This document shows positions 56,936 to 64,000 of a stretch of DNA of 64,000 nt, in pieces. Under the pieces are notes generated by a model. It saw only the letters and a program-made list of their open reading frames with translations. It was not told the DNA's origin and searched no databases. The stretch covers positions 10,713 through 74,712 of the forward strand of contig CAKZZM010000190.1 of the NCBI GenBank assembly GCA_937885465.1, in the 5' to 3' direction. Origin of the DNA: an uncultured Bacteroidales bacterium (GTDB lineage: Bacteria > Bacteroidota > Bacteroidia > Bacteroidales > Paludibacteraceae). Every line of letters begins with the position of its first letter. Within the stretch, counting starts at the first letter, position 1. The position numbers were made by a program, and so were the translations under genes.

Positions 56936-57038
56936 CTTTTATCATAATTTACGAAGGACCTATGTACGAGGTAAGAAGGACTTATGTACGATGTTCGAAG
57001 GAGGTACGAAGGGGGTACATAGCGTAATCGGTACATTA

Positions 57039-57069
57039 CAAAGTTACTTATTTTTCGTGAATAACACAA
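57039..57069 (-). promoter_or_regulatory. Promoter for the PorZ-like gene
   Basis: On the minus strand a -33 TTG (57067-57069) and a -7 TAACTTTG (57039-57046) are 20 nt apart. The leader to 56935 is about 100 nt. Confidence 0.8.
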
Positions 57070-57106
57070 GATTTTGGTATAATATTTGTGCAATTTGTAT
57101 CGTAAT

Positions 57107-57166
57107 AGTGGAGAACGTCCGGGACGCGGACGGCTCGTCCGCGATAAAATAGTGGAGAACGTCTCC
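57107..57166 (+). repeat. Repeat cluster A-D-A
   Basis: Partial family A units at 57107-57120 and 57151-57166 flank a family D hairpin with arms CGCGGACG (57125-57132) and CGTCCGCG (57136-57143) and loop GCT. The D unit and the right inverted repeat at 51655-51712 agree over 27 nt except for one paired triplet. Confidence 0.85.
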
Positions 57167-57273
57167 TTAACGTAAGCGGTACTTCGTACTTTGTACATTA
57201 GTCCTTTGTCCTTGTTCCTTGTTCTTCGTTTCAAACCTAATAAAATCACAAACAAGTTTAAATAAAGTTAATT

Positions 57274-57753
57274 ATGAAAAAGAATTTATTTACTCTCGCT
57301 ATTCTGACGATATTCGGTGCAGCAATGGCATTTGCGCAACCTCGCGCTATTGGTGGTCGCATTGGTGGCGGTCTTGATTTTTCATACGAGCATGGTTTGG
57401 GTAGCGGCAATATGGTATCTATTGAAGCCGGTGTACCTCTTTTTAGTACTTTAGAGGTGGCAGCCACTTACGATTGGATTGACCCGTTTGGTGCAACCGT
57501 ACCTTGGGAAGAGAAAGGAGAATGGCACTGGTATATGGGTGTCGGTGGCGTAGTAGCGACCAATTTCAATTTCAACGCAGCCTTCATCGGGGCGGCAGGT
57601 CGTTTCGGTATTGAATATGACTTCTGGTTCCCGCTTCAATTATCTATTGATTGGCGTCCTGCATTAGGTGCTGCAGTGGCAAGTAACGCAGCAGCCTTCG
57701 GACACGACCTTTATGCCGGTGCATTAGGACTTGGCGTACGTTACAAATTCTAA
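57274..57753 (+). CDS. Small outer membrane protein (159 aa)
   Basis: The 159 residues have a signal peptide (MKKNLFTLAILTIFGAAMAFA) and then short glycine-rich strands with many aromatics (GRIGGGLDFSYEHGLGSG, HWYMGVGGVVATNFNFNAAF, ALGLGVRYKF). The C-terminal Phe fits a small beta-barrel. I do not recognise a family. It has its own terminator and precedes the TonB receptor gene. Confidence 0.78.
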   Translation: MKKNLFTLAILTIFGAAMAFAQPRAIGGRIGGGLDFSYEHGLGSGNMVSIEAGVPLFSTLEVAATYDWIDPFGATVPWEEKGEWHWYMGVGGVVATNFNFNAAFIGAAGRFGIEYDFWFPLQLSIDWRPALGAAVASNAAAFGHDLYAGALGLGVRYKF

Positions 57754-57760
57754 CTAACCA

Positions 57761-57794
57761 AACAGATACGAGACTCTCGTATCTGTTTTTTTTT
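57761..57794 (+). terminator. Rho-independent terminator
   Basis: CAGATACGAG (57763-57772) pairs with CTCGTATCTG (57776-57785) around ACT, followed by a run of T. It ends the small barrel transcript. Confidence 0.88.
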
Positions 57795-57795
57795 C

Positions 57796-57892
57796 TGGTA
57801 CTTGGTACATAGTCACTTTGTCCCTTTGTACATTGTACATCGTCCCTTTGTACTTAATTGTCCCTTTGTACATTAATTGTCACTTGGTACTT
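57796..57892. repeat. Low-complexity CTTTGTAC-type words
   Basis: Diverged words such as CCCTTTGTACATTG and GTCACTTGGTAC recur before the TonB receptor gene. They are the inverse of the words in the tract at 63839-63908. Confidence 0.6.
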
Positions 57893-57914
57893 CAATATAA
57901 CATATAACTAAGCA

Positions 57915-60680
57915 ATGAAGAAAACTCTCTACCTCATTTTTCTTTCTCTTGTTGCCGCGATGCCCCTATCAGCGCAGTCAGTGGGGAACGTCTCCGAACG
58001 TTCTTTAGTGGGGAACGTCTCCGAACGTTCAATACGCGTGGAGGGGCATTTGCAGGATGCCACCACGGCAGAAGAACTAATTGGTGTCAGCGTCTTGGAA
58101 GTAGGAACGACCAACGGCACAGTCACCGACATCGATGGCAATTTTAACCTCAATGTGCAAGCAGGTGCTACTCTGCAATTCTCGTACATTGGCTATGCCA
58201 CAAAAGAACTACGGGCAAAAGCCCATCTTGGGAATATATTGCTCGAATCAGAGTCAATAACGCTTGAAGATGTAACGATAACCGGTCAGATGGCAGTGCA
58301 GAGCAAGACGCCTGTCGCCGTCAGTCAGATTAACGCATTAGATATAGAGGAGCGCATTGCCGGTGGCGAGTTCCCTGAAGTATTGAAGAACACCCCGGGA
58401 GTGCACGCCAATGGTCAAGGTGGCGGTTGGGGAGACTCAGAAATATGGATGCGAGGCTTCGACAACACCAATGTAGCCACGATGATCAACGGCGTACCTA
58501 TGAACGATATGGAAGGCGGTACCGTCTATTGGTCGAACTGGCAAGGTCTGAGCGATGTGACAACGGTGATGCAGACGCAGCGCGGCATGGGTGCTTCGAA
58601 AGTGAGCGCACCTTCCGTCGGCGGTACCATAAATATCATTACAAAAGGTATTGATGCCAAACAAGGCGGCGTGGTAGCCTATTCGCTCGGCAACGACGGG
58701 GCAAACAAACTGCTCTTCTCCGTCAGCACGGGTCTGATGAAAAGCGGCTGGGCTATAACCGTACTCGGTTCACGCAGTTGGGGTAACGGATATATACAAG
58801 GTACGAGTTACAGCGGATATAACTACTTCGCTAATATCTCCAAACGCATTAATGATCGTCACCAGCTCTCACTCACAGGCTTTGGTGCTCCGCAAGGACA
58901 CTGGCAGCGCCCGAGCGGCAGCAGCGGCGCGCTGACTCTCGCACAATGGAATGAGGTGAAGAAATATATGACTGACGGCGTTGATTATCGCCGATACAAC
59001 TCTGCTTACGGCTATGGCAACAACGGCAAGCAGAAAGGTGCTAATTACAACCAATATCACAAACCGCAGATCTCTCTTAACCACGTGTGGCAGATTGACT
59101 ACAAATCTTCACTGTCCACCTCACTCTACACCTCTATCGGGCGTGGCTTCGGCTATACGGCAGAAGCAAGTCCATATAGCCAGTATGCTTACAGCGACCT
59201 TACACGCGGTGCCTATAATGGTATCTTGACCACCACTTTCCGACGTCAAGACGGCACCTTCGACTACGGCGCAGTAGAAGACCTAAATGCCGCTTCTACT
59301 ACCGGCTCGCAACTTATCCTTGCCGAAAACCGCAACTATCACAACTGGTACGGGCTTGTATCCACTTATCAAAATCGCTTCCTTGATATCTTAGACCTCA
59401 CCGCAGGTATCGATGTCAGATACTACCAAGGTATCCACCAGGCCGTTATCTGCGACCTGATGAGCGGTGAGTACTTTATTGATGCCACTCGCGCCAATAG
59501 CGTCAGTGCAGATAATAATATCAACCGCCAAAATAACCAATGGACATACCAAAAACTCACAACGGGCGATGTCGTCTATCGTGATTATACAGGTCATGTG
59601 ATGCAAGAGGGCGCATTCGCTACGCTCGAATATTCGAAAGACCAACTATCCGCTTTTGTTAACGGGTCGTTATCTTATACCTCCTATTGGCGTGTTGACC
59701 GCTTCTACTACGATGAGAAGCATGGTCGCTCAGAGACGGTCGGGTTCTTTGGCGGAACGATAAAAGGCGGCGTAAACTACAATATCAACACCAACAATAA
59801 CCTGTTTGTCAATGCAGGCTTTATCAGCCGCGCTCCTAAGTTCAATGGTGCCTTCATGTCGTCTAATGTAAGCCACGCCGTCAATAAAGATGCCGCCAAT
59901 GAGAAGATAGCATCTGCTGAGGTAGGCTACGGCTTCCACAACGAATACGTAAATTTAGTCATTAACGGCTACTATACTCGTTGGATCGATAAGACAATGT
60001 CGCGCAGCACTACTCTTGACAATCAGTCAACGGGTTATATCAATATGACCGGCGTCAATGCGCAGCACATGGGACTTGAGTTTGAATTCAAATCACGCCC
60101 CGCCAAATGGGTTGAGATAAACGCAATGCTCTCTCTCGGCGATTGGCGGTGGAAAGGCAAAGAGGTGGTCGGATATCTGTATGACGAGCACGGCAATGCC
60201 GTTACTTCCAATGGTGAGGTAACAACGGTCGGTGCAGACGACCACGCTTGGGCGAAAATCAACCTCGAGAACATACGCGTCGGCGGGCAAGCGCAAACAA
60301 CTGCCAACCTCGGCGTTACCTTCAAGCCTTTCAAAGGCTTCCGCATCGGTGCCGAATATACCCTCTACGACCGCAACTATTCTTACTACTCTTTCTCCGG
60401 CAGCAACCTCACCGTAGGCAAGACGGTCAATGTGGTTGAACCTTATCGCTGCCCTATAGGCGGTACTATGGATGTGAGAGCGGGATATAGTTTCGACATA
60501 GGACCTTTCCGCGCTACCGTAGCCGGCAATGTCACCAATGTCCTCAATCAGCATTACATAGAGAAAGCATGGAGCGCAAGCACCGTAACGCAGACTATTG
60601 CTGAAAATACTAAGGATAATATCTACTTCTTCTATAATAAAGGTCGTCAGTGGAATATCCGTTTCAAACTCGCCTTCTAA
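57915..60680 (+). CDS. TonB-dependent receptor with repeat-encoded N-terminal insert
   Basis: This 921-residue outer-membrane transporter has a signal peptide (1-21, ending LSAQ). Residues 22-39 (VGNVSERS twice) are encoded by two in-frame family A repeats. A CarboxypepD_reg-like domain (~42-115, GTTNGTVTDIDGNF), a plug (~125-245; TPVAVSQINA, EVLKNTPGVH, IWMRGFDN, GGTINIITKG) and a barrel ending WNIRFKLAF follow. The substrate is not clear. No SusD-type gene follows; instead an OB-fold lipoprotein gene is 76 nt downstream. Confidence 0.92.
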   Translation: MKKTLYLIFLSLVAAMPLSAQSVGNVSERSLVGNVSERSIRVEGHLQDATTAEELIGVSVLEVGTTNGTVTDIDGNFNLNVQAGATLQFSYIGYATKELRAKAHLGNILLESESITLEDVTITGQMAVQSKTPVAVSQINALDIEERIAGGEFPEVLKNTPGVHANGQGGGWGDSEIWMRGFDNTNVATMINGVPMNDMEGGTVYWSNWQGLSDVTTVMQTQRGMGASKVSAPSVGGTINIITKGIDAKQGGVVAYSLGNDGANKLLFSVSTGLMKSGWAITVLGSRSWGNGYIQGTSYSGYNYFANISKRINDRHQLSLTGFGAPQGHWQRPSGSSGALTLAQWNEVKKYMTDGVDYRRYNSAYGYGNNGKQKGANYNQYHKPQISLNHVWQIDYKSSLSTSLYTSIGRGFGYTAEASPYSQYAYSDLTRGAYNGILTTTFRRQDGTFDYGAVEDLNAASTTGSQLILAENRNYHNWYGLVSTYQNRFLDILDLTAGIDVRYYQGIHQAVICDLMSGEYFIDATRANSVSADNNINRQNNQWTYQKLTTGDVVYRDYTGHVMQEGAFATLEYSKDQLSAFVNGSLSYTSYWRVDRFYYDEKHGRSETVGFFGGTIKGGVNYNINTNNNLFVNAGFISRAPKFNGAFMSSNVSHAVNKDAANEKIASAEVGYGFHNEYVNLVINGYYTRWIDKTMSRSTTLDNQSTGYINMTGVNAQHMGLEFEFKSRPAKWVEINAMLSLGDWRWKGKEVVGYLYDEHGNAVTSNGEVTTVGADDHAWAKINLENIRVGGQAQTTANLGVTFKPFKGFRIGAEYTLYDRNYSYYSFSGSNLTVGKTVNVVEPYRCPIGGTMDVRAGYSFDIGPFRATVAGNVTNVLNQHYIEKAWSASTVTQTIAENTKDNIYFFYNKGRQWNIRFKLAF
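57980..58030 (+). repeat. Two family A repeats inside the TonB receptor gene
   Basis: Copies at 57980-58003 and 58007-58030 are 27 nt apart, keeping frame. Both read AGTGGGG in place of AGTGGAG. Each encodes VGNVSERS. Confidence 0.92.
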
Positions 60681-60689
60681 GAAAGTTGA

Positions 60690-60739
60690 AAGTGCGGGCG
60701 AAGCCCTAAAGTAGAAAGTGCGGGCAGAGCCCTAAAGTA
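60690..60739 (+). repeat. Direct repeat with GGGC/GCCC mini-hairpins
   Basis: Two units of AAAGTGCGGGC(GA/AG)A-GCCCTAAAGTA follow each other after the TonB receptor gene. Each has a 4-bp GGGC/GCCC stem. A related ACGGGTGAAGCCCTAA is at about 6378. Confidence 0.7.
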
Positions 60740-60756
60740 AAAAGTCAAAAGATATT

Positions 60757-62589
60757 ATGAAAGCAAAACATAAAATAGCAACAATTATATTTGCCGCTGC
60801 GGCACTTATCTCGTGTGATAACTTCTTCGATGAGAAGCAACTTGATAATGGCAATTACCAGCCATCAGATATCCGCACATCGATGACCTACACTCTGACG
60901 GACGATGATGTAGCAGGCATAGGCAAGCAGTGCACATATAAGGGGAACGACACCATACCATCGGTGTATGAGCAGAAAGCACTATCGCTCTGCACGGCAA
61001 GCGACTCCACCCCATACAACGAATGGAAACGCATCTCTTCACTCAAAGCCTTCACGGAAGAGGCGAGTGCAGACCTGTATGTACCTATGTTTATGGCGCA
61101 GAAATTCCCGTATCTCGATGCCGGCACAATCTGCAATGTAACCTATCCCCTCTACGAGGGCAAATCGTCAAGAGTTGAGCCTTTCAACTACTCCACCCCC
61201 TATACTCTGACGGAAGATGACTATAATACCATTTGGAACGGACACGGGGCTTTGTATCTCAACGATGAAACAGAAAAGGGTATCCCCGCGCTGCTCTCCA
61301 AAGCCTTCCCGTTGGCAGCAAACGGAAAGATTATTGTGGTAACTTACGACTATCTGCCCGACCAACCGGACTCTATTATACCATTTCTTCCTTACGCCTG
61401 CTCAGTAGGCGAACTACTGCAAACAAAAGAGACCAACGAACACCAACTGACAGGTATCGTCGGCACTGTTAAGTCTGTCCTCTCAGGTCGTTTCTACCTC
61501 GTTGACGGCAATGACTCAATTTATGTATATGGTCTGAAAGACGAAGACGGGAACAATATCTGGAAAGCCAAAGGTATCGAACAAGGTAATCAGATTACCA
61601 TTAAAGGTAACTATTCAGGCGAACAGGATGAGCCACAATTTGTCAATGCCGTCTATATATCTCACTCTGCCGCATCAGCAGCACAGCGACGTAAACAGTT
61701 ATCCGCTGCCAAACCGATTGTGAAGAAAGTTATCTATCAATTCACTAACGATGTATGGGATGTTTACGCCAACGAGCAACTGACAGTAGCGGAAGCCCTG
61801 CCGCAAACTATATATGATGAGTTGGGCAGCACCACAATCACAAACGCTGACGAGGTTATCGGCACATATCTGCGTGCCAAATACCTCTATCCGCAAGCAA
61901 AGCAGATTTATCTCGTTGCTTATACCGTCAGCAACGGTATAGTTGCTGACGAGTGGACATTTGATGGCACAGACTTCATTATGAACACAGGCTACGTACA
62001 GGATATTATGTCGTTCGTTCTGAAACAAGATTGGGCTGCCAACATCTCAACATACTACACCACCCCATTTGTCAACGACGGACCTGCCGACTTCAATATA
62101 CAACATATCGCCCTCGATGGTCTCAACTATGTATGGCGCTATCAGGCTGCATACGGTATGACAGCATCCGCCTATGTCAGCGGTACTAACCACCCCGTTG
62201 AAGATTGGCTCATATCACCTAATATCCGACTCAAGAAGAGCACTGAACCACAGTTAACCTTCTACCACGCAGTCAGATACGGCAATGAAGCCTATAATAA
62301 GCAATGGCTCAATGTTATGGTAACCAATAACTACACAGGCGATGTCAGCACTACGGAGTGGCAACACCTCGACTTCCCCGACTCGATACCTGATGGCAGT
62401 AACTGGCACTTCCTCAATGCCGGACGCTTCGACCTCTCGCAGTATAACAGCGAAACTATCGTCATTGCTTTCCGATATAACACCACTATCGGCGAACTAA
62501 CCTCTGCACCTACTTGGGAGATACAAAATCTTATCGTCGCAGAGAAAGAGGAAGTGGATGCCTTTATCAATGAGCATAACGAGGAATAA
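60757..62589 (+). CDS. Lipoprotein with OB-fold and choice-of-anchor J-like domains
   Basis: The lipobox LISC places Cys20 as the lipid anchor. The 610-residue protein has two similar N-terminal segments with YTLTDDD (~46) and YTLTEDD (~150). An OB-fold-like segment (~235-300) has LTGIVGTVKSVLSGRFYLVDG. The C-terminal jelly-roll (~455-605: DWLISPNIRL, QLTFYHAVRYGNEA, WEIQNLIV) resembles choice-of-anchor J domains. It occupies the usual place of a SusD partner after a TonB receptor but does not look like SusD. A surface-binding role is inferred. Confidence 0.78.
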   Translation: MKAKHKIATIIFAAAALISCDNFFDEKQLDNGNYQPSDIRTSMTYTLTDDDVAGIGKQCTYKGNDTIPSVYEQKALSLCTASDSTPYNEWKRISSLKAFTEEASADLYVPMFMAQKFPYLDAGTICNVTYPLYEGKSSRVEPFNYSTPYTLTEDDYNTIWNGHGALYLNDETEKGIPALLSKAFPLAANGKIIVVTYDYLPDQPDSIIPFLPYACSVGELLQTKETNEHQLTGIVGTVKSVLSGRFYLVDGNDSIYVYGLKDEDGNNIWKAKGIEQGNQITIKGNYSGEQDEPQFVNAVYISHSAASAAQRRKQLSAAKPIVKKVIYQFTNDVWDVYANEQLTVAEALPQTIYDELGSTTITNADEVIGTYLRAKYLYPQAKQIYLVAYTVSNGIVADEWTFDGTDFIMNTGYVQDIMSFVLKQDWAANISTYYTTPFVNDGPADFNIQHIALDGLNYVWRYQAAYGMTASAYVSGTNHPVEDWLISPNIRLKKSTEPQLTFYHAVRYGNEAYNKQWLNVMVTNNYTGDVSTTEWQHLDFPDSIPDGSNWHFLNAGRFDLSQYNSETIVIAFRYNTTIGELTSAPTWEIQNLIVAEKEEVDAFINEHNEE

Positions 62590-62653
62590 AGTTGAAAGTT
62601 ACAGTTACAGTTACAGTTAAACCTCAAAATATTTTTTTAATTATCCAACAATT

Positions 62654-63823
62654 ATGAAAAAGTTTATTCTTTTTTGCGCTGCTTTTATGGCAGCAGTGAA
62701 TGTCAACGCAGAAATTGTAGAAATGACCTGCGCAAAAGCAAAGTCGTACACTCTTGACAGCTTACAAGCAGGTGAAACCGGTACAGACTCTGTTGCTGTT
62801 ACAGGTTTTGTAACCCAAACTAATGGTTCTATCAGTCGTGGTCAGCAAACATTTTGGCTTGACGACGAAAAGGGGACAACGCAAACTTTCCAAGGCTATT
62901 GGTGCAATATGCCGGATGGCGAAAATCCTCTTAATGTAGGCGATAAAGTAACCATTAAAGGTTTCCTTATGAACTATAATGGAACTACAGCCGAAATGAA
63001 GAACGGAGATGTTTATATCCTCGAAAGAGTAGATATAAAAATAGATACCTTAGATGCATCACCATGTGAGGCGATAGAAGAAGGTCTGTCGCTCAATAAC
63101 CGAGCAGTTAGCGATGAATATTTCAGAGTTAGAGGTCGTGTTGTCAGCATTGACAAAACAGATGCCACATACATGCAAACAACTTTCTGGCTTGCTTGCA
63201 ACGATACCGACCGCTTCGAAGCGTATTCTGTTACAATGCAAGATACAGTGTTTGCAGAGATTAACGACAGCGTCTTAGTACTCGGCAAACTGACTAACTA
63301 CAACGGCACAATCGAAATTGCTAACGGCAAAGCATGGATTCTCGAAAAAGGTGTGGCTCCGCAAATACAGCAAATAACAGTTGCAGAAGCACTTGCTATC
63401 GGTCAAGGATTGGCACAAGGGGCAAAAACCGATGAGTTGTATATAGTAAAGGGTTATGTAGATAGCATCGTAGCACCATACGATGAGAACTACGGCAATC
63501 TCAGTTTCTTCATAACTGACGATATGAACGCCCCGGAATATACATTCGAGATCTTCCGCGGGAAGTTCAGCGCGGATATTCCTGTCGGCACTTTCGTGTA
63601 TGCAAAAGGTCAGATTCAACACTACTACCAAGCAGCACAAGACGAAAAGGAAGAGATAGATGCCATCCAACTCAGTAATGCAACTGTATATCTTGAAAAT
63701 CCGGATGACGCTCTTGACTATATTCAGACAAGCGTTAAAGCAGTTAAGATAATTGAAGAAGGACAAGTGTATATCCTTCGCGACGGCGTTCGCTACTCTA
63801 TACTCGGAACAAAGATATACTGA
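62654..63823 (+). CDS. Secreted protein with three OB-fold-like repeats and sorting-type tail
   Basis: This 389-residue protein has a signal peptide (1-19, ending NVNA). Three segments share the pattern of an OB-fold in nucleic-acid-binding or DUF5689-like proteins: VTGFVTQTNG...TFWLDDE (~48), VRGRVVSIDK...TFWLACND (~160) and VKGYVDSIVA...SFFITDD (~262). The tail GQVYILRDGVRYSILGTKIY resembles that of the PL9 enzyme. It is the last gene of the TonB-lipoprotein run and is 64 nt after the lipoprotein. Ligand unknown. Confidence 0.75.
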   Translation: MKKFILFCAAFMAAVNVNAEIVEMTCAKAKSYTLDSLQAGETGTDSVAVTGFVTQTNGSISRGQQTFWLDDEKGTTQTFQGYWCNMPDGENPLNVGDKVTIKGFLMNYNGTTAEMKNGDVYILERVDIKIDTLDASPCEAIEEGLSLNNRAVSDEYFRVRGRVVSIDKTDATYMQTTFWLACNDTDRFEAYSVTMQDTVFAEINDSVLVLGKLTNYNGTIEIANGKAWILEKGVAPQIQQITVAEALAIGQGLAQGAKTDELYIVKGYVDSIVAPYDENYGNLSFFITDDMNAPEYTFEIFRGKFSADIPVGTFVYAKGQIQHYYQAAQDEKEEIDAIQLSNATVYLENPDDALDYIQTSVKAVKIIEEGQVYILRDGVRYSILGTKIY

Positions 63824-63838
63824 AAAGAAGTACAAAGT

Positions 63839-63908
63839 ACAAAGTGACAATGTACAATGTACAAAGTGACAATGTACAATGTACAAAGTGACAATGTACA
63901 ATGTACAA
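63839..63908 (+). repeat. 22-nt tandem repeat
   Basis: AAAGTGACAATGTACAATGT plus AC recurs with period 22, three times and part. It lies directly after the OB-fold gene. A family A fragment follows. Confidence 0.85.
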
Positions 63909-63909
63909 A

Positions 63910-63951
63910 GGAGACGTTCTCCACTGCCAATCAAAGTCGCGGACGAGCATC
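63910..63951 (-). repeat. Family A fragment and degenerate D unit
   Basis: GGAGACGTTCTCCACT at 63910-63925 is a partial A unit. 63936-63951 read in reverse gives GCTCGTCCGCGA, the right half of the family D hairpin. The left half is diverged. Confidence 0.65.
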
Positions 63952-64000
63952 CTGGAACGCAGCAAAAAGAACTGCAAAAAGACCAGCTAAAAAACCATCA
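63931..64000 (-). CDS. Possible C-terminus of a minus-strand membrane protein (cut by window edge)
   Basis: Read on the minus strand, the last 23 codons give DGFLAGLFAVLFAAFQDARP, then RL and a stop at 63931-63933. A hydrophobic helix with a short basic end is plausible for a membrane protein. The final codons are the degenerate family D repeat, much as family C ends the glycosyltransferase. A plus-strand reading is Lys/Ala-rich and starts inside tandem repeats; I prefer the minus reading but cannot decide. Confidence 0.35.
   Translation of the reverse strand, partial: DGFLAGLFAVLFAAFQDARPRL

Larger units (their letters stand above)
56936..57273. other. Divergent intergenic region between porZ-like gene and small barrel gene
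   Basis: No gene is seen. From the left it holds a run of diverged words around TATGTACGA and GGTACGAAG in the porZ leader, the porZ promoter, an A-D-A repeat cluster, and a tract of CTTTGT/CTTGTTC words before the ATG at 57274. No convincing promoter for the plus-strand gene was found. Confidence 0.55.

Noticed and set aside
63872..64000. Plus-strand Lys/Ala-rich frame resembling a histone H1-like tail
   Set aside because: It starts inside a 22-nt tandem repeat and passes through family A and D repeats; the minus-strand reading is more natural.

Overview
The window reads as chromosome of a Bacteroidales (Bacteroidota) bacterium, probably an anaerobe that uses plant polysaccharides. The reasons are promoters of the TTG / 19-20 nt / TAnnTTTG type, few Shine-Dalgarno sequences, a str operon without tuf, TonB receptors with a CarboxypepD_reg-like N-terminus, a PorZ-like type IX secretion protein, and pectin and alpha-glucan enzymes (GH28, PL9, pullulanase).

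Layout. 0-6.4 kb: a truncated miaA, a pRiA4b ORF-3 family gene, dacB with a membrane protein (all minus), then folE-adk-obgE (plus). 6.4-12 kb: a gene-poor stretch with a 45-residue membrane protein, a MATE exporter (minus), class II aldolase fba and a lipoprotein pullulanase. 12-31 kb: a complete str-S10-spc-alpha ribosomal superoperon from rpsL to rplQ with fusA, secY, map, infA and rpoA. 31-44.8 kb: GH28, an M3 peptidase, riboflavin synthase, a flippase, rsmI, a coiled-coil protein, a POT transporter, ilvE, a WbqC-like gene, lepB and prfB. 44.8-64 kb: a PL9 lyase, a small beta-barrel, dnaG, a radical SAM gene, a glycosyltransferase, a double-length PorZ-like protein, and a surface locus of a small barrel, a TonB receptor, an OB-fold lipoprotein and a three-OB-fold protein.

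The most unusual content is a population of short palindromic repeats in several families. Family A has a GAACGT/ACGTTC stem and about 20 full or partial copies. Families B and D/E have constant outer stem and loop but an inner stem triplet that differs between copies and stays complementary. Family C ends in TTTATAAAG. They lie mostly between genes at the two ends of the window, and I saw none between about 6.5 and 37.5 kb. A few are inside genes: two copies add 18 in-frame codons after the signal peptide of the TonB receptor, and a B-A-C series forms the 3' end and stop codon of the glycosyltransferase gene. A 58-bp inverted repeat containing a family E hairpin brackets the radical SAM gene, and a 199-bp MITE-like element lies at 37.3 kb.

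No rRNA, tRNA, CRISPR array, complete insertion sequence or recognisable defence system was found. All calls are from reading the sequence; no database search was run.
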